A stretch of 64,000 bases of DNA from Lathyrus oleraceus (GCF_024323335.1 NC_066585.1:77052109-77116108); one strand, 5' to 3'. Positions 11,291 to 24,236 are shown, counted from the stretch's first letter. Numbers and translations: made by a program. The notes: a model not told the origin generated them from the sequence alone.

Positions 11291-11494
11291 GTGCTAACAC
11301 CTTTCCTCTATGTAACCACCCCTCATACCTGTAATATGTGGCATTTTATTAGTTTTAATTTGAAAACTTCTTATCTTTGGGTTTTATTCATACTTTTCCC
11401 TTTTCCTTTGGAAACAATAAAAGCGTGGTGGCGACTCTAGTTTTATTGACGTCAAGTTTATCCATAGCTTGATGATCATGAATTTACTGCTACA
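11291..11494 (+). mobile_element. Ogre-type LTR, 3' end fragment
   Basis: This matches the reverse complement of 51422-51620. Shared features are the block GTGCTAACACCTT, the text ATTTTATTAGTTTT, CCTTTGGAAACAATAAAAGC, and the terminus AATTTACTGCTACA (here) or AATTTACCGCCACA (there). No PBS follows position 11494, so this is a 3' or solo LTR end. The rest of the LTR would lie on the far side of the Athila-type insertion but I cannot recognise it there. Confidence 0.8.
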
Positions 11495-11940
11495 AATGTT
11501 TACATGGAAAATGCTTTCACATGAAAGAGAACAAGATGATTGTGTTTAAGAATAAATTTCTCAATATTGTCAATCAAGAAAAGCAATAAATTTCTCAATG
11601 TTTTCTTTGATTGACAACATAGGAAGGTTATTCCAAAAATACAACAACAACATCAACACTATTAAGTTGGGATGGATTGCAAGAGCAGAAAAATGATTTT
11701 CTCATAATATAAGAATATTGAAGATTTTTTATGTCTTGCAATCCATCATAACAAATGATGTGCACAAGTTTGGAGCAATAACATATAAGTTAGATTTAGA
11801 GTCAAATTTGATTAAAGAGTGCTCTCATAGTAAAATATGATACACAAATCTCTCAGTTATTAAATATAACTGAAAGAATAAATCATTAATTTAAAAATAA
11901 AAAGAAAGGCACCACCCATAAAGAAATAAAAACATAAATG
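11495..11940. other. no gene; short inverted repeat
   Basis: AT-rich sequence without coding signal. An imperfect hairpin (TTGTCAATCAAGAAAA against TTTTCTTTGATTGACAA) spans about 11568-11617. No transposon end could be tied to it. Confidence 0.4.
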
Positions 11941-11949
11941 TTTGTTATT

Positions 11950-12600
11950 AGGATTTGAAGCATGTCCTGAATTATTTTTGCCCTTGGTTATATTTAGAAA
12001 CTGAGGGAATATGTGGTATTTATTAAAAAAAAAGTATCCCTTGGCATTATACCTCAATTTTTGGTTGGGTGAGGTGAAGACTTTGTCACGAAATATATTA
12101 TTTATAGTAGTGAGCAAAGCTGACCATGTCAATGTTAACGCCAATAGTTTGCACTTTGCCTCCTCACCAGTGTGGTAGTAATTCAAACGATCATCAACAT
12201 GCTACACATGTTTGCCAGGATCTCCTTTTTCATCACACTCCTTCATCTTCGGTAATTTATCTAGATTTTGGTATCTTATTGTCAAGGATACGAGCAAAAA
12301 AGGAATCTTTTTGCTGGTTTTTCATCAGCAATTTCTCTACTTGTTCCTCGAGGGGGACATGACTACCTTAACCTCCTCTAGGGCTGTGAGGAGGATTTTT
12401 ATGTCTCTTTCTCTTTGGTGATCAAAATATCTTGGAGCCGTATCCCGGTGAGATGCGGCCAACATAGGGATGATTGTTTGACTTCTTCTAGAGGAGGCTT
12501 CATGCATCGTGTAACCTTTTTTATTCATTTTGTGTAGGCTTTGTTCAAGACAAAGCAACCTTTCTTCTACTTATTGCGAGTCTTTTTGTCGAACTATGTT
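11950..12600 (-). pseudogene. degenerate Ty3/gypsy (Ogre/Tat-like) gag
   Basis: Minus-strand frames 12558-12337 and 12186-11860 give gag-like pieces. One is basic with AASHRDTAPRYFDHQRERD. The other has LALTLTWSALLTTINNIFRDKVFTSPNQKLRYNAKGYFFF, the Retrotrans_gag pattern in which a hydrophobic helix and tryptophan are followed by a predicted arm. Between them lies a short frame with AR-I-L-D-N-K-I-P. Frames are broken by many stops. Together with the coiled-coil remnant and the PBS/LTR to the right, this fits the 5' half of a minus-strand Ogre-like element. Confidence 0.55.
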
Positions 12601-13760
12601 ATACATGCTGTTTATAACTCGTTTATATGTTGCCCTCCGAGGTTGGCTTGTAACAACTAAAATCTAGACATTGTTTCCATTCTTGATATTGTCGACGATG
12701 TTGGAGGCCTGAAGGAAGGTTTACCTTGCTGGAATTGTGATACATACCCTAAAAACAGATGCGGAAGAAGATCCATACGTAATGGAGTGTTTATAAAGGC
12801 TTGACCTGCACCTCTTTAAGGATATGGAAATGGATCTCTTTTGCCTTGAGCAACAATGGCTACTTCGCGTAAGGCAACAAAGTGTGTGTCTCCAGAACCT
12901 ACCATTGTTAAAAGATCTAGTGGTTAGAGATTCGTAAAGTTGAAAAATCCAAGTTGATAAGCTACCAGAGTGGATCGAAAATAGAGGATTTGGGGTTCAA
13001 TATTAGGAAATCTAATTTGCTAGGTTAAGAAACTTCAATTTGCTTAATTAACGGATGAGTATTTGATCATGAAAAATGAGGGAATTAGATGTTCATTCCT
13101 ATAAATGACTCCATTGTTCTGTTATCTAGGGAACCATGATTGAACGGATATTGGGTGTTTTAAGGTGCAAATGTGCACCCGAGCTTCGATACGGCGAGAG
13201 TAGGGCTGACCTTCAAAGTTAGCACTCCAACACTCAAGTCATTATGTGAGTAAGATGAGCCAATGAAGTTCGAATTTGAATTTTCCCTAAAACTGGTGTG
13301 CCTCCTCATTTTATATTAGAGAAGTTATAACAACACGCTTATCATAAAGCATAGGATGCCTGAGCCATTAGAAGGATCATGGATTTTGATTGCCTACAGA
13401 TTACCCTAGGATAACACTCATACCAACCAAGTGATTTGGTGTATTTTTGCATTCTTTGGGTCGTTATTGTTGGAGCTTTTGTCCGGCCCAAAACACTACT
13501 TAAACATAAAGCAAAAAACACATTTAGTTAAAGTGTTAAAGGCTTAAATATCTCACAAATAATGAGTTATCAGTTATACAATATTATATTGTTTCAAGAC
13601 AACCTCTAGGAAAAAATGAAATGATTGGGATGCCAAAAGTAATATAGGGGAAAGAGTCTTCACCAATAATAACCATATTTCCATCTAATATTTCTTGTTC
13701 ATAATGAATATACACCCTCAAGATTTTTAGCTCGGGATGAAAGAACCAACCTTATTCAAA
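12601..13760. other. no recognisable gene
   Basis: No open frame longer than about 60 codons and no motif I recognise. By position it would be the spacer between the ORF1-like and gag-like remnants of the minus-strand element. Confidence 0.4.
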
Positions 13761-13769
13761 GCGTTTTCA

Positions 13770-14200
13770 AAGGAAGATTTCATGATGGAATAATTGACCT
13801 CAATGACCTTAATAAATTTTTGATTCAGATATATCTTTTCAGGCTATGCCATATCTAACTTGTCTTGATTCGCCTTCAAATCCTTGTGCGCCTCGTGAAG
13901 AGCCTTTTCTAATTTGTCCATTGTCTTGTGAGAAGAACCAATGGTCTTCTAGATAGTGGCCATAATGGTCTCTACATCAAATAGTTACTTCCGGACAACA
14001 GTCAAGAAGCTTTGTCTTCTTTAATCTCCAATTATTTTTCCATCATGTCCAAAGTAGACAGAGACTCATACCTTTTCACTTTATCACCCACCTTTTTTGA
14101 AAGCTTCATTAATTTGGTAATCTTATGTAGAAGCTTGTTTCTTTAAATACTAATTGTATCAAGGATTTCATGGATAACTCCCTTCCTCCCTTGAAAATTC
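13770..14200 (-). pseudogene. coiled-coil ORF remnant of minus-strand Ogre-like element
   Basis: Reading the minus strand and allowing frameshifts gives a heptad-rich segment. It has KITKLMKLSKKVGDKVKRYE, then MDKLEKALHEAHKDLKANQD, then KFIKVIEVNYSIMKSSFENA. No domain can be named. Its place just inside the PBS (14210-14230) and LTR is where Ogre elements carry ORF1. Like the ORF1 copy at 61.7-62.0 kb, it is charged and helical. The identification is inference. Confidence 0.4.
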
Positions 14201-14207
14201 ATAAAGG

Positions 14208-14232
14208 ATAGAGTGTCCCCTTTGTCGCTCCG
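14208..14232 (-). promoter_or_regulatory. degenerate primer binding site (tRNA-Arg-like)
   Basis: The minus strand reads AGCGACAAAGGGGACAC next to the LTR end. This aligns with GGCGACTCTGCTGGGGACAC of the young element at 37.8 kb if three bases are lost. It supports a minus-strand element whose 5' LTR starts at 14233. Confidence 0.45.
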
Positions 14233-16194
14233 TGAACAATACAAAGTCGTCACCAAACTTTATTTATTCCAAAGGAAAGGGAAAATACCGATAAAATCCT
14301 TGAAATTAATGAAAATAATCGTCACATCCAAGAGCAGATTCGGGAATCAATTATGCAAGGGGAACGTATTAGCACCTCTCACATTCGTTGTACTCAATGG
14401 GAACCGTTTTGTTTGTTCTTTGTACGAATGTGTGTTATTATCTGAAGATTACTTGCGATTGGGATTTTTTTTTATTAATTAGTGTGCTCTCCAAGGATTT
14501 AGACCCTCATGCCTATGTATTCTCATAGTGCAATGAGAAAATCAGAGCTCCGTAGTTTGTGGTTGAAAATACAAATTTGTTGGTTGTTTTTAATGAACGA
14601 TGTTAATGTTCGCATTGTAACAGTTAAACGTTGCTTGTATGCTCGCATATGGGAGACCTAAGAATTTGTTTCTTTGCGATATAATGGATGCGCTTGGATC
14701 ACATTCTAGCAGTTAAGCATAGCTTGTATGCTTGCACATGGGAGGCTTAAACGTTGTTCGTATTGCGCTAGAACGGAAATAACATGCCCTTTGTGAAAAT
14801 GTTTTCAAAGCCCTAAGGAAAAAAATTGGATTTGATTGGTTTTAGAGTGGGACAATTGCATCATTACCTCTCTTTTTCATCATAAAAGTTTTTGTTTATG
14901 AAATTTGTGAGGTGATTTTAATCGTTGGTACTTTGAGGGAGACAAGCATCTAACCATAGGCTAAGTACGACCGACATTTAGAATACTCAGGAGCTGAAAG
15001 GACAATTGCATACTGACCTTTGATTTTCATCCTATGAGGACCGAATTAAACTTGTTTATTTAAAATGTTTTGGATGGGAGACAAGTATTGGACCACAAGC
15101 TAAGCACGACCGACAACCAAAGTACTTGAGAAATGGTGTGTACAAGTACGTACATCCCATCCTTTTTCATCCGGTTTATTGTAAAAATGTCTTGAAAATG
15201 ACTTGACATTGGATTGAGTATTTGAGGTTGAGTAGAACAAAATTTGTAAATTAAATGAAAGAGATACTTGATGTTGGATAAAACACTCGTGTTTCATTCA
15301 ATTGAATTTGATTTGGAAAACACTTGGCGTTGGATCAAGTTTATTTTTGTTCTTTTGGAAAAGGTTCTTTTTAGATCACTTTTTTATTATTATTATTTTC
15401 ACGTTAATGGGCGCATGATTGATCTAAAGGATCAAGTAAAAGATCTAATCCAATTTAAATGATCAAGGGATTTGTGATCACTCAAATGGATGAAAACCTA
15501 AGGGAACATGCAATTATTCATCAGAAGTTACCTAAAAGTCCTAATTTACAACATGTAATTAATTAATCAAAATTAAATTGATCGACTAATCAACAAGAAT
15601 AGAGATCATGCTAATAATCACACCATAATCACATGAAATATGAAAAATAGATCAAGCATTAAGAATTGAAAATAATCATGCCACCTTAAATTTCTAAGTA
15701 AACATGAAATTAAATTAAAAAGAAATTATAAATTAAACTCAATTAAAGCTAATCATAACTAATTGAAATTAGAAATTAAATTCTAATAAAATTAATCCAA
15801 TTAAAACAATTAATCTAATGAAAGATGTATTAAGATGTCTATTTAAAAATGTTATAGAAAATGATTAAAAGAAAAAAACAATAATTAATTGAAAAAACAA
15901 CAAACTGCCAGGGGCGTATGGCCTAAAAAAGGGTGTGTGGACAATAAAAAAGGTCCAACTGGGTGCCAAAAAAGGGCTCAATGGCAGGTCAACAAAGAAC
16001 ATGGGAGTCAATGGTCAACAGAAGAAGCCAACGGAAAGCAGAATTCTGGTCGTTTGATTAGATCACACTAGATCTCACAGTCAGGAGCATGATCATGCGT
16101 TGCACCTGAAATGCATGGGATTGGTCTCATTTGTCTTGTAGTGGTTTTGTCTTATATGCTCTATGCAGAACCAGCAAGAATGCACCACATGGTG

Positions 16195-16249
<55 letters not shown>

Positions 16250-17600
16250 GCCTATGCCACATGGCGCAAGACTGTGCATTTTGGATATTAATCATTTGTT
16301 CATCAATTGTTCATTAACTTTACACACATTCATGAATTTGATCTATTAAAAATGATTAAATTCAACATAATATGCAAATTATATATCATCAGACTCAATT
16401 TTTCGCACTGAATCCAAATACGCGGTCGAATTTTACACATGAGCCACAAATTTTGAAGAATCAAGCGAAAAGGTGAAAAATAAAGTGTGTAAAGAATTGA
16501 TTGATTCACATTCATTATAATGATTCTCGAAAAAGTAATCATATTTTCATAATCGTGTTGAAAAATTGCTTCTAATGATATATTCATATATAATTAACTG
16601 TTAAGAATTAAAAATTCACTATTTTCAAGTTTATGTGCTCCATGCAAAAATAAGTGATTATCTAATAAGGAATTCAAAACAGTCGCTTAAGTCGATCAAC
16701 CAACAAACATCCAATAATTTATGACAAAGGTGTGGAAGAGATAAAGGATAACCAACATAGCGGAGATTTGCTCCAGTTAGTGTTGAAAATCGGAGTGTCA
16801 AAGAGAAATACGGAAAACTTCAAGAATAAGCTCCTTTCATCCAATTAACTTCCAAACTTTGATAATTATTCTTGATGATAAATGAATGTTGAAGATGAAT
16901 CTTGAATGTAGAATATTGATGAATATGCTTGAATTGATGAACTTTGAATGATGATTGTTGATGAAACTTGATAAACTTTAGATGATGATTGTTGATGATA
17001 ATGTAGAAATTATTGATGAATGACTTTTGATGATAATGCTTGAATTGTTGATTGATGAGTTGTGGCTAAGGTCTACCATTTTAGAACTTCAATGTGAAGT
17101 TCTAAATGATGATGAAGATGAACTTTAGTGAGGGCGAGGAATAAGATGAATTGAGAAGAAAAAAATGGTGAAAAAATAATGGTTAATTGTGAATTTTCTA
17201 AGTTAGGTTAGTTAACCCCCAAAATATGGATCAAATTTTGAATTTTTGGGCTTGAAATGATGTTGGAAAATATTGGGAAACAAACCATGGAAGTGAAGCT
17301 TGATGGAAGATGAAATTTGTTAAAAAAATAGCGCTTGACATAATCATGACACAAGTCATTGGTGATGAATGATGATACACCTCTTGATCAAATGCTTGTA
17401 GAATAGGTCTAAAAAGATTCAGGAGTCAACATCGAGTCAATGGTCAACAATTGACCAAAAAGTCAACTATACCTAAAAGATGCAATTTTTTACCCTCTTT
17501 CCTTGTAATTCATTCTTTTGACTTGTATCTCAAGAAATATGCATTATACGTGAATTTCTAATAAATGAATGAAATCTTTTTTTTTTCAACTTTGCCATTT
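14233..17600 (-). mobile_element. long Ogre-type LTR, decayed (right end uncertain)
   Basis: The left end shows the conserved Ogre-type U5 text on the minus strand: CCTTTGGAATAAATAAAG, the ACGAACTACGGAG-type block around 14545, and the terminal CA at 14233. The interior has the long, GC-poor composition of such LTRs. It includes a (GA)n tract and a stretch of TTGATGA/GAATGATGA repeats (16.87-17.13 kb). The right boundary is not visible; I place it near 17.6 kb by loss of LTR-like text. The open frames inside are short and not supported as genes. Confidence 0.55.
16195..16247 (+). repeat. (GA)n microsatellite
   Basis: About 50 bases of almost pure GA. Two overlapping frames through it encode (ER)n and (RE)n and are artefacts. 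Confidence 0.95.
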
Positions 17601-18235
17601 TCTTCGAATCCAAGCAAACCTCTGAATTAAGTGATCATCAGTCCAATCTCCAAACTAATCGTGGCTATCAAATAAATAGATGATCTGCACCATAAGTAAT
17701 ATGGGAAATAAACTCAAATAATTACAAAATGATATTCGCCTTGAAAATCCACTTAAATTGGTTACATCCATTATTACCGAACCTTTTGCCTAAATTTGTT
17801 ATAATATACAAACGCCGATGAATGACCTAAATGCATGATCAAATGAACAAAATTATAGGTCATAGGAATTGAATGAGGAGGTAGAGCAAATTTTGGAGTG
17901 GATAGCACCAAAGCAATGCAAAGTGACGATAAGGTAGTTTGAAGAGTTTGTAAATGTAAGACTGTGTAAATCAAGAACATTTGGACCCATGTCCACTAAC
18001 CATTCCATGAAAATCACAAAGGCCAAAACCTCGACTCAACTTTACCAAACTAGACTTGTGGGCAATTATTCTGGTTTGGGCGCAAGGCCTATATATAGCC
18101 ATAGTCCAACCCAAACATTAAATACACTAAAAAGGCTAAATTTGTGAAGGTTATGGATCGTCCTATCAAGAGCAATCTCAATAATGTGCCGTTAGGTCAA
18201 AGAAATTATTTCTTCAATTATATACCCAAAGAATA
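17601..18235. other. no recognisable gene
   Basis: AT-rich, with a TATATATAG tract at about 18090 that by itself is weak evidence of a promoter. The minus-strand open frame at 17774-17980 has no family features. Confidence 0.35.
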
Positions 18236-18239
18236 TTAA

Positions 18240-18460
18240 AGGATCTCAGGAACAAGTATGAACATGCCCTAGAAAATCATTTGCTAAAGGCAAATAATTG
18301 AAAGAGGATTGTCCGATCACAAAAAAATACTTTAAAACCTATCTCTTTAGATAACTATTTTGCACAAGAAGATTCTAGGTCCCCAAAATCCTAAAATCTA
18401 ACTATAAAGAAAAATATATATCAAATCAAGATACATATTTTTTCTACCTTAAAACACCTC
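18240..18460 (+). repeat. dispersed repeat, copy 1
   Basis: A direct, diverged match to 19895-20110. Shared blocks include GAACAAGTATGAAC / GAATAAGTATGAAC, AAATCAAGATACATA / AAATCAAGATATACG and GAACTATTTTATAC-type text. The family is unknown and both copies are flanked by AT-rich DNA. Confidence 0.6.
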
Positions 18461-18616
18461 TCACTTAGAATTGTCACTAACATTGACACAAGAGTATTTG
18501 CATGTGTTATCATCCCTTGACGTCTGCCAAACTTAGAGTATAACACATATTACTAGGAATCATCCTATATCTGATTCTTTTATAAGTACGTGAGCAACTT
18601 CAATTCATCCTGAGAT

Positions 18617-18787
<171 letters not shown>

Positions 18788-19890
18788 GTGGTGTTTGTCC
18801 AAACTATTTACCTCCTAAAAGCAAGTTATTTATTTGTGTTTCCTAATAATAGTTGAAACAAAATAAAGGTACACGCCAGTATAAACAATAGTGTTTGACC
18901 TCAAGAATGAAGGATGGATGGTAGGGAAGTTACTCGTAAAATCTGAATTGACAAGAGTGAGTGGAGTAGGTTAAAGAATGCTTCTAGAATATTTTGTATA
19001 CAATGGCAAAAGAAAGTGAAAAGGTAGAAAGAACATGTACAATACAACATAAAAAGTTGGAAAAACGAATCATTATAGATAAGTGTCAGTTTTTCGTGTG
19101 TACTACCGATGGAAATGTTTGGTAGGCATTGTCTGTTTTAAACTACTGGATCAATGAACCATGTGAATTTAGGCAAAGAGCATATGCTTTGGTAGGCCTA
19201 CAGTTTTTATTTTTATTCTCCAATAATTCTGATATCATTTTCTTTCTCTATATAAAGTTTACAATTTAGATCATTTATTTATGCGAATGAGGTATGGTTT
19301 AATATTAAGCTAGCGTTATACTCAACTAATTCTATGAGGGTAGTTCCTAAACTAATTAACGATAGTCAAACCACAATTATTCACTTGGATCAACAGGAAA
19401 ATAAAGAAAGATGCTAAAAGGAGAAGGAATAAAAAAACATTGAAGCCTTAAGTTAGTGCCGATTTGTTTTGTCTGAGAATCAGAGTTGCGGTTAAAATAT
19501 TGATCATTATGTGAAGAATTGTTGAAGGAATATCTGTAAAGAAGAAAAACCAAATAAAAAAGAAACTGAGCGAAAAGATATTGCTGAATACATTCCTCTA
19601 AAAGATATTTTACTATCGCCAAGAAAATGTGGAAGGTGATAAGCTGGAAAAACAAATAATATGATATTTTATATACTCATGAGGAATAGATCTCTGATTT
19701 GTTTAGCCAATAAGAAGGCTTCATGCATGTCAAAAGAATTTATAATTCTATCCAACAGAAAAAAAATCATAGTTTATTTTGTTTCTTAATTTAAAAACTT
19801 TTAATGTTAAAATTATATTTTTATTAATATATTTTTAGAAGGTATTGTGAATTATATAATAGAGAGAAGATGTCAAACATAAATAAACCC
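18788..19890. other. no recognisable gene
   Basis: AT-rich intergenic DNA. The longest frame (minus, 19377-19655) is hydrophobic, as expected from AT-rich sequence, and has no family features. Confidence 0.4.
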
Positions 19891-19894
19891 AAAG

Positions 19895-20110
19895 ACAGAC
19901 CTCAAGAATAAGTATGAACCTGCATTAGAAAAACAGCTGATCAAGGAACATGATTAAAAGGTGATTGTTAGATTACATAATGAATAATGTTTTAACACTT
20001 TTTTTTTCAAGAGAACTATTTTATACAATAAGTTCTAAGTTCCGAATTTGACTATAAAAAGAAATAAAATATGTTAAATCAAGATATACGTTTTACTAAA
20101 ATTTCTCATG
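19895..20110 (+). repeat. dispersed repeat, copy 2
   Basis: Second copy of the repeat at 18240-18460, in the same orientation. It has a T-run insertion in the middle. Confidence 0.6.
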
Positions 20111-20689
20111 AGAATTTTTTGGTAGTGGAGCAGCATAGTTGTAAGATAGAGTCCGATCAATAGACTAAGCAAATAAGGTGGAATCCTCCCTCCTTCGAGT
20201 TAGGTGTGATTGTCCACGAATGAAATTAATAAGAATTGCTTGATAGTTGGATGTGATGGTCTTTTAAAAGGTTGTACAAGTGAGTAATTTTGAGGTTTTG
20301 TAAAATATTTGGGTTCTTGTAGTTTATATATTGTTGAAATTTGGAGTATGCTAAAAGGGTTTAGATTAACAAAAGAATTTGGGACAACCTCTTTTCTTCC
20401 TCCTTGATCCTTATACTAATATTGGGATCTAGGGGTTTTAGCACCACTTTGCTCCACAAACACTTAAAACTTAATCAAAGATTAGTAGAAAAATTTAATT
20501 TATCAAGCAATTAATAAACCTCCCTTTCAATCTCTATTAAGTGTACTACCTTAAAACCTCAAGATAACATGAGAAAATTCCCCCTTTCGAGGGAACGAGA
20601 AACCACCATCAACTTCCCTTCTCTATGAATCATTTTATACAAGAGTTAATCCAAATACAAGACTGATAAATCAATTATGAATTTATCAC

Positions 20690-21600
20690 ATCAACCTTCT
20701 AAGAGGTTTCGTGATCACAACTGTTGAACGATACCATTAATGTCAACATCTTTTTTATATTTGTTGTGTGTAGAGAATTAGATATATTTATATATTCCTT
20801 AGGTGTATGTTTGGGAAAATTGTTGATATGATCAATGAATTTGTAATCTAAGATAGAATTGAAGCTTTCTAGTCGTTCAATTTTAATCTGCATCAAATCA
20901 TACGTTCTTGCACTAGAATTCGTTAGTGGCACCGAATCGACAACATATGCATAAGGCAAAACATGCTCGGTTTGAAAAAGATGTGTATCATCCTTCCTTC
21001 TTAGAAACTTGTTTTCAAGCAGAGAGTTGCTCAGTTTATCAAACCAAATTCTAGGAGCTTATTTTAGATTGTAGAGAGCCCTTTTCATTTCGAAAACATG
21101 AATAAGAAAAGTTTCATAAAATCGGGAGGATGATCCACATACACTTCCTTATGGATGTAGTCGTTCAAAAACACACTTCTTGCATCCATTTGAAAGAGTT
21201 TAAGAAAATATAATGCATAAGAAATCTAGAAGCATCCTTATGCCTTCTAATCCAACTACATGGGCATAAGTTTTATCTAAATTTATGTCTGGTTGATTAT
21301 AACCTTTCACAACGAGTCTTTTTTTATTTCTAAAAATATTTCAAAAGCATAAATCTTGTTGTGAAGACCCACTTAGGCTTCAATCACTGGATTAACCGAA
21401 GCTTTGGGAACAAGCTCCCAAACATTGTTTTTTTCAAATTGATTTAACTCTTCTTGCATAGAAAGAGACCAATGTCCGTCGAAGATAGCTTCATCAATTT
21501 TCTTTGGCTCAATTTTTGAAACAAAATCCACAAGGTTACATACCTTATTAGGGGAGTGTCGAGTACTAACTCCCTTAGGAATATCTCCAATTACATTTTG
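20690..21600 (-). pseudogene. Ty1/copia reverse transcriptase pseudogene
   Basis: Read on the minus strand from about 21540, a short open stretch gives IDEAIFDGHWSLSMQEELNQ followed by NNVWELVPKA. This is the start of a Ty1/copia RT (RVT_2: W...AMQEEL..F..N..W.LV..P). Later blocks, in broken frames, include a degenerate RT palm (YCHVVGLEG-like; FKWMQEVCF, where the family has the MDVKTAFL/NG motif) and an RLESFN-type tail. There are many frameshifts and stops. The gag part of the same element lies to the right (22150-23330). Integrase is not recognisable. It is dead. Confidence 0.75.
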
Positions 21601-21921
21601 TATAGGATGGTCTTTGGCCGTCCTCCATTCCTTTGGAAGATTTTAATGATCTAAGGATCTTCTTCATTCTAATCTTGAATTGTATCTTGATCTTGATCGT
21701 ATTCTAGTCCTTGATTTTTATTTTCATTCTATAGGTTTGTATTTTCTATAATCCATGTACAATCAATAACCTCTACTTCTACCTACTAGGGTTAACTTAA
21801 TAAAGGTAATATGTATGAGTTCTTCTATAATCATGATCTTTTCGAAAATAATTTTTAAAAAAGATTTTATTTCAAGGTTTTTAAGGACCATGTATATAGA
21901 AGAATTTAAAAGATACATTAT

Positions 21922-22056
21922 AATTCTGATAAGCCGTCTCAATTGGTAGCTAAGTAGGGACATTAACTTTCAGAGGAGCGTGTTTGAACCCGCCACATCC
22001 CACTTGTTCACTTTAAAGGTGAATTATAACCACTGGACTATTTGACAAAAAAAGAT
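21922..22056 (+). mobile_element. tRNA-derived SINE with 14-bp target duplication
   Basis: About 130 bp beginning near CCGTCTCAATTGGTAGC (A-box-like) with GTTTGAACCCGCC (B-box-like) about 45 bases on. It then has the pyrimidine-rich text CCCACTTGTTCACTTTAAAG and an A-rich 3' end. The flanks carry AAAAGATACATTAT on both sides (21908-21921 and about 22050-22063), a perfect 14-bp duplication typical of LINE-driven retroposition. The layout matches legume SINEs I recall. It sits inside the minus-strand copia pseudogene, so it is younger than that element. Confidence 0.8.
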
Positions 22057-22149
22057 ACATTATTACCTTTGTTACTCAACTTAATTAGAACTAAATTGTG
22101 CAATAAAACTTTATTTAAAAGAATAACTTAAAGGTAGAATTAAGGATCT

Positions 22150-23330
22150 TACCAAAAGTCACAGGTTTAATGATATTGCCATGTTCTTTCTATAAGAAGA
22201 GATTTCTCTTCTTGTACGAGTGAAACAAGAGAACATGTTTATTTCCTTAGTTGTTTGACTTAAAGAGAAATTATCGATATCATATTTTGAATTCAAGTTG
22301 TCAAGCACATCTGCATCGTAATTTGACTTTTTGATCTTTAGTACCCAAATATTTTTGGATCATTTGATGTTAGTGTAATACATATTATGAGCAAACATCT
22401 TTCTCTTTTTACTTTCACAATGCTCTTTATAAAAATGTGAGGGAGGATGCCCTTGTTTGCTTGCATGATTTTTTATTTATATAAAACAGAACATAGGAAT
22501 ATGGTCGTCTTTATTATAGTAATTGCATTTAGATGTTGGTTGAGCATTGCAAATAGTTCTAAAGCTTTTAGCGTTGTTTTTAGGTTCATAACCATGATCA
22601 GCCTTATTGTATGACTACCTTTGGTTACTTAACAAAAGATTCAAGTTATCTTTTCCTTTAGTGAATTTATCGAGTGTGTTTTGAAGATCATCAATTTTAT
22701 TTTTCAAAATGTCTCATTGATCAAACTTGATAGATTCATCTAATACTTTGTAAAAAGTGGAGAAGTTTTGAATTAGATCATCTTGTCTCTCTTTAAGTCT
22801 TTCTATTTCTTCAAATAAGTTTTTATTTTTTAATTCGAGGGAAGAAATGGTATCTTTGGAATTGTTCTAATTTACCTGTTTCTTTAGTTAGAACTTTACA
22901 TATATGAAACAAGTCTTGATAAGAAAAATAAAAAGTTATCTCACCTCCTTCATGATATTTCATGAGACATGTGTTTGCTTCTTCCTTGTCAAAGGATTCC
23001 ACATCATTTTCATCCTAAGGCATGTAGGTTTTCTGAGCTTATTTTTGCACTTTCTTGGATCTCCTCTATTCTTAGAGCAATTTTGTCTTAAGTGCCATTT
23101 CTTTCCGCATTGGTGGCATGTGGGAATGAAGGATTATCCTTCGTTATTTTGCTCTTGGAAACTTGAATTTTTTTTTCGTGCCATAGGAACCCCTTGAATT
23201 TTTGAAACACGAGTTTCATGTATTTGTTAATCTCACATTGACAATCTTCATCTATGGATTCCATATCTTTGATGTTAGTAGCTTTTAGTGCAATAATTTT
23301 TCTCTTCTTCTTTGTCATCAGCAAGTCTCA
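22150..23330 (-). pseudogene. gag: Ty1/copia gag pseudogene (SIRE/Maximus-like)
   Basis: Minus strand. The gag C-terminal domain (frame 23324-23088) has DEDCQCEINKYMKLVFQKF and then a first zinc knuckle, C-H-Q-C-G-K-K-W-H-L-R-Q-N-C (about 23110-23070, crossing a frame change). A coiled-coil segment follows, with ELKNKNLFEEIERLKERQDD (about 22845-22785). Next is a second zinc motif, C-N-Y-Y-N-K-D-D-H-I-P-M-F-C (about 22520-22480, one cysteine changed to Y), and a SKNIWVLK-like linker to protease. Two zinc knuckles with a coiled coil between them are typical of SIRE/Maximus-type copia elements. The gag N-terminus is missing; LTR-like sequence starts at about 23.4 kb. Confidence 0.75.
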
Positions 23331-23399
23331 TTAGCTCCATCGTGTGTTCCTACAATTTACTTCTTGAGATTTGGCTTACTATAATATTGATACAAGTGA

Positions 23400-24130
23400 A
23401 TCAATAGATTTTACCCCTGTTTAGACCCAAGAAAAAGAGAGTTTTTCCATGGGTTGAGCTCACAGACCAAGTAGAGATTTTACAGGCTAATCTTAATAAC
23501 CAAGCAAAACTTTTCCATGTTGAGTTCTATAACCAAACAGAGTTTTTGAATATGGTTAATCTCAATAACAAAACTCAATTATTCAGGAGTATCACACTCT
23601 TGAAAGCAACAACAATGGCACGACACAAGTACAACTCTTTCCTCAAAAGCAATTTTCACTCACTAGGCACTAAGACAACTTTGGTGAAAATAAATATTGA
23701 GAGATAGGGGGGGGGAGTGTGTGTGTGTGTATGTGAGAGAGAATATATAAATGGAGCAGAATTAGAGAAATCGTGAATTTTGGTGTGAAATGAAGAGAGG
23801 AGGCGCCTCCATTATATAGGAGAAGATTTGGATTAAAAAAGAAATAATCCATGGCCCAATTAACTCACTTAATCGGTTAGGTCCTAAGTATAATCGATTA
23901 TGTACATTAAATAATCGATTATTTGTGCCAAATATGGAAGGTTTGATAGAGAACCTTTATAAATCATTAAGAGGTTTTAATAATCGATTATACAATTGAT
24001 TATGTTTCATCTAATTGATTAGCTTTAGGATCTAATAAATTAGGTATTTCAAAAAACTTCTCAATATCAAGATGACAGTCTTCTAATCAACAGGCTAAGG
24101 CTTAAAAATATTTTTAGGTGTTTTGTTAAG
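23400..24130 (-). mobile_element. copia-type LTR, minus orientation
   Basis: Contains AGGCTAATCT / TTGAGCTCA blocks that are the reverse complement of text at 25.59-25.72 kb, and TAATCGATTA motifs (23890, 23920, 23980). On the minus strand a TATA-like TCCTATATAATGG lies at about 23815. It lies where the 5' LTR of the minus-strand copia pseudogene should be. The ends are not resolved. Confidence 0.55.
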
Positions 24131-24156
24131 TAAAAATAGGCTTCAAAAAGGAGTTA

Positions 24157-24176
24157 AGTGTGTGTGTATGTGTGTT

Positions 24177-24236
<60 letters not shown>

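Noticed and set aside
11568..11617. Hairpin that might be a terminator or small transposon
   Set aside because: The stem is imperfect and short, with no target duplication and no partner gene.
14210..14482. 89-codon plus-strand frame starting MSPLSLREQ
   Set aside because: Lies across the PBS/LTR end of a minus-strand element; coincidental frame.
18085..18100. TATATATAG motif as a promoter
   Set aside because: No supported gene follows within 1 kb and such strings are common in this AT-rich DNA.
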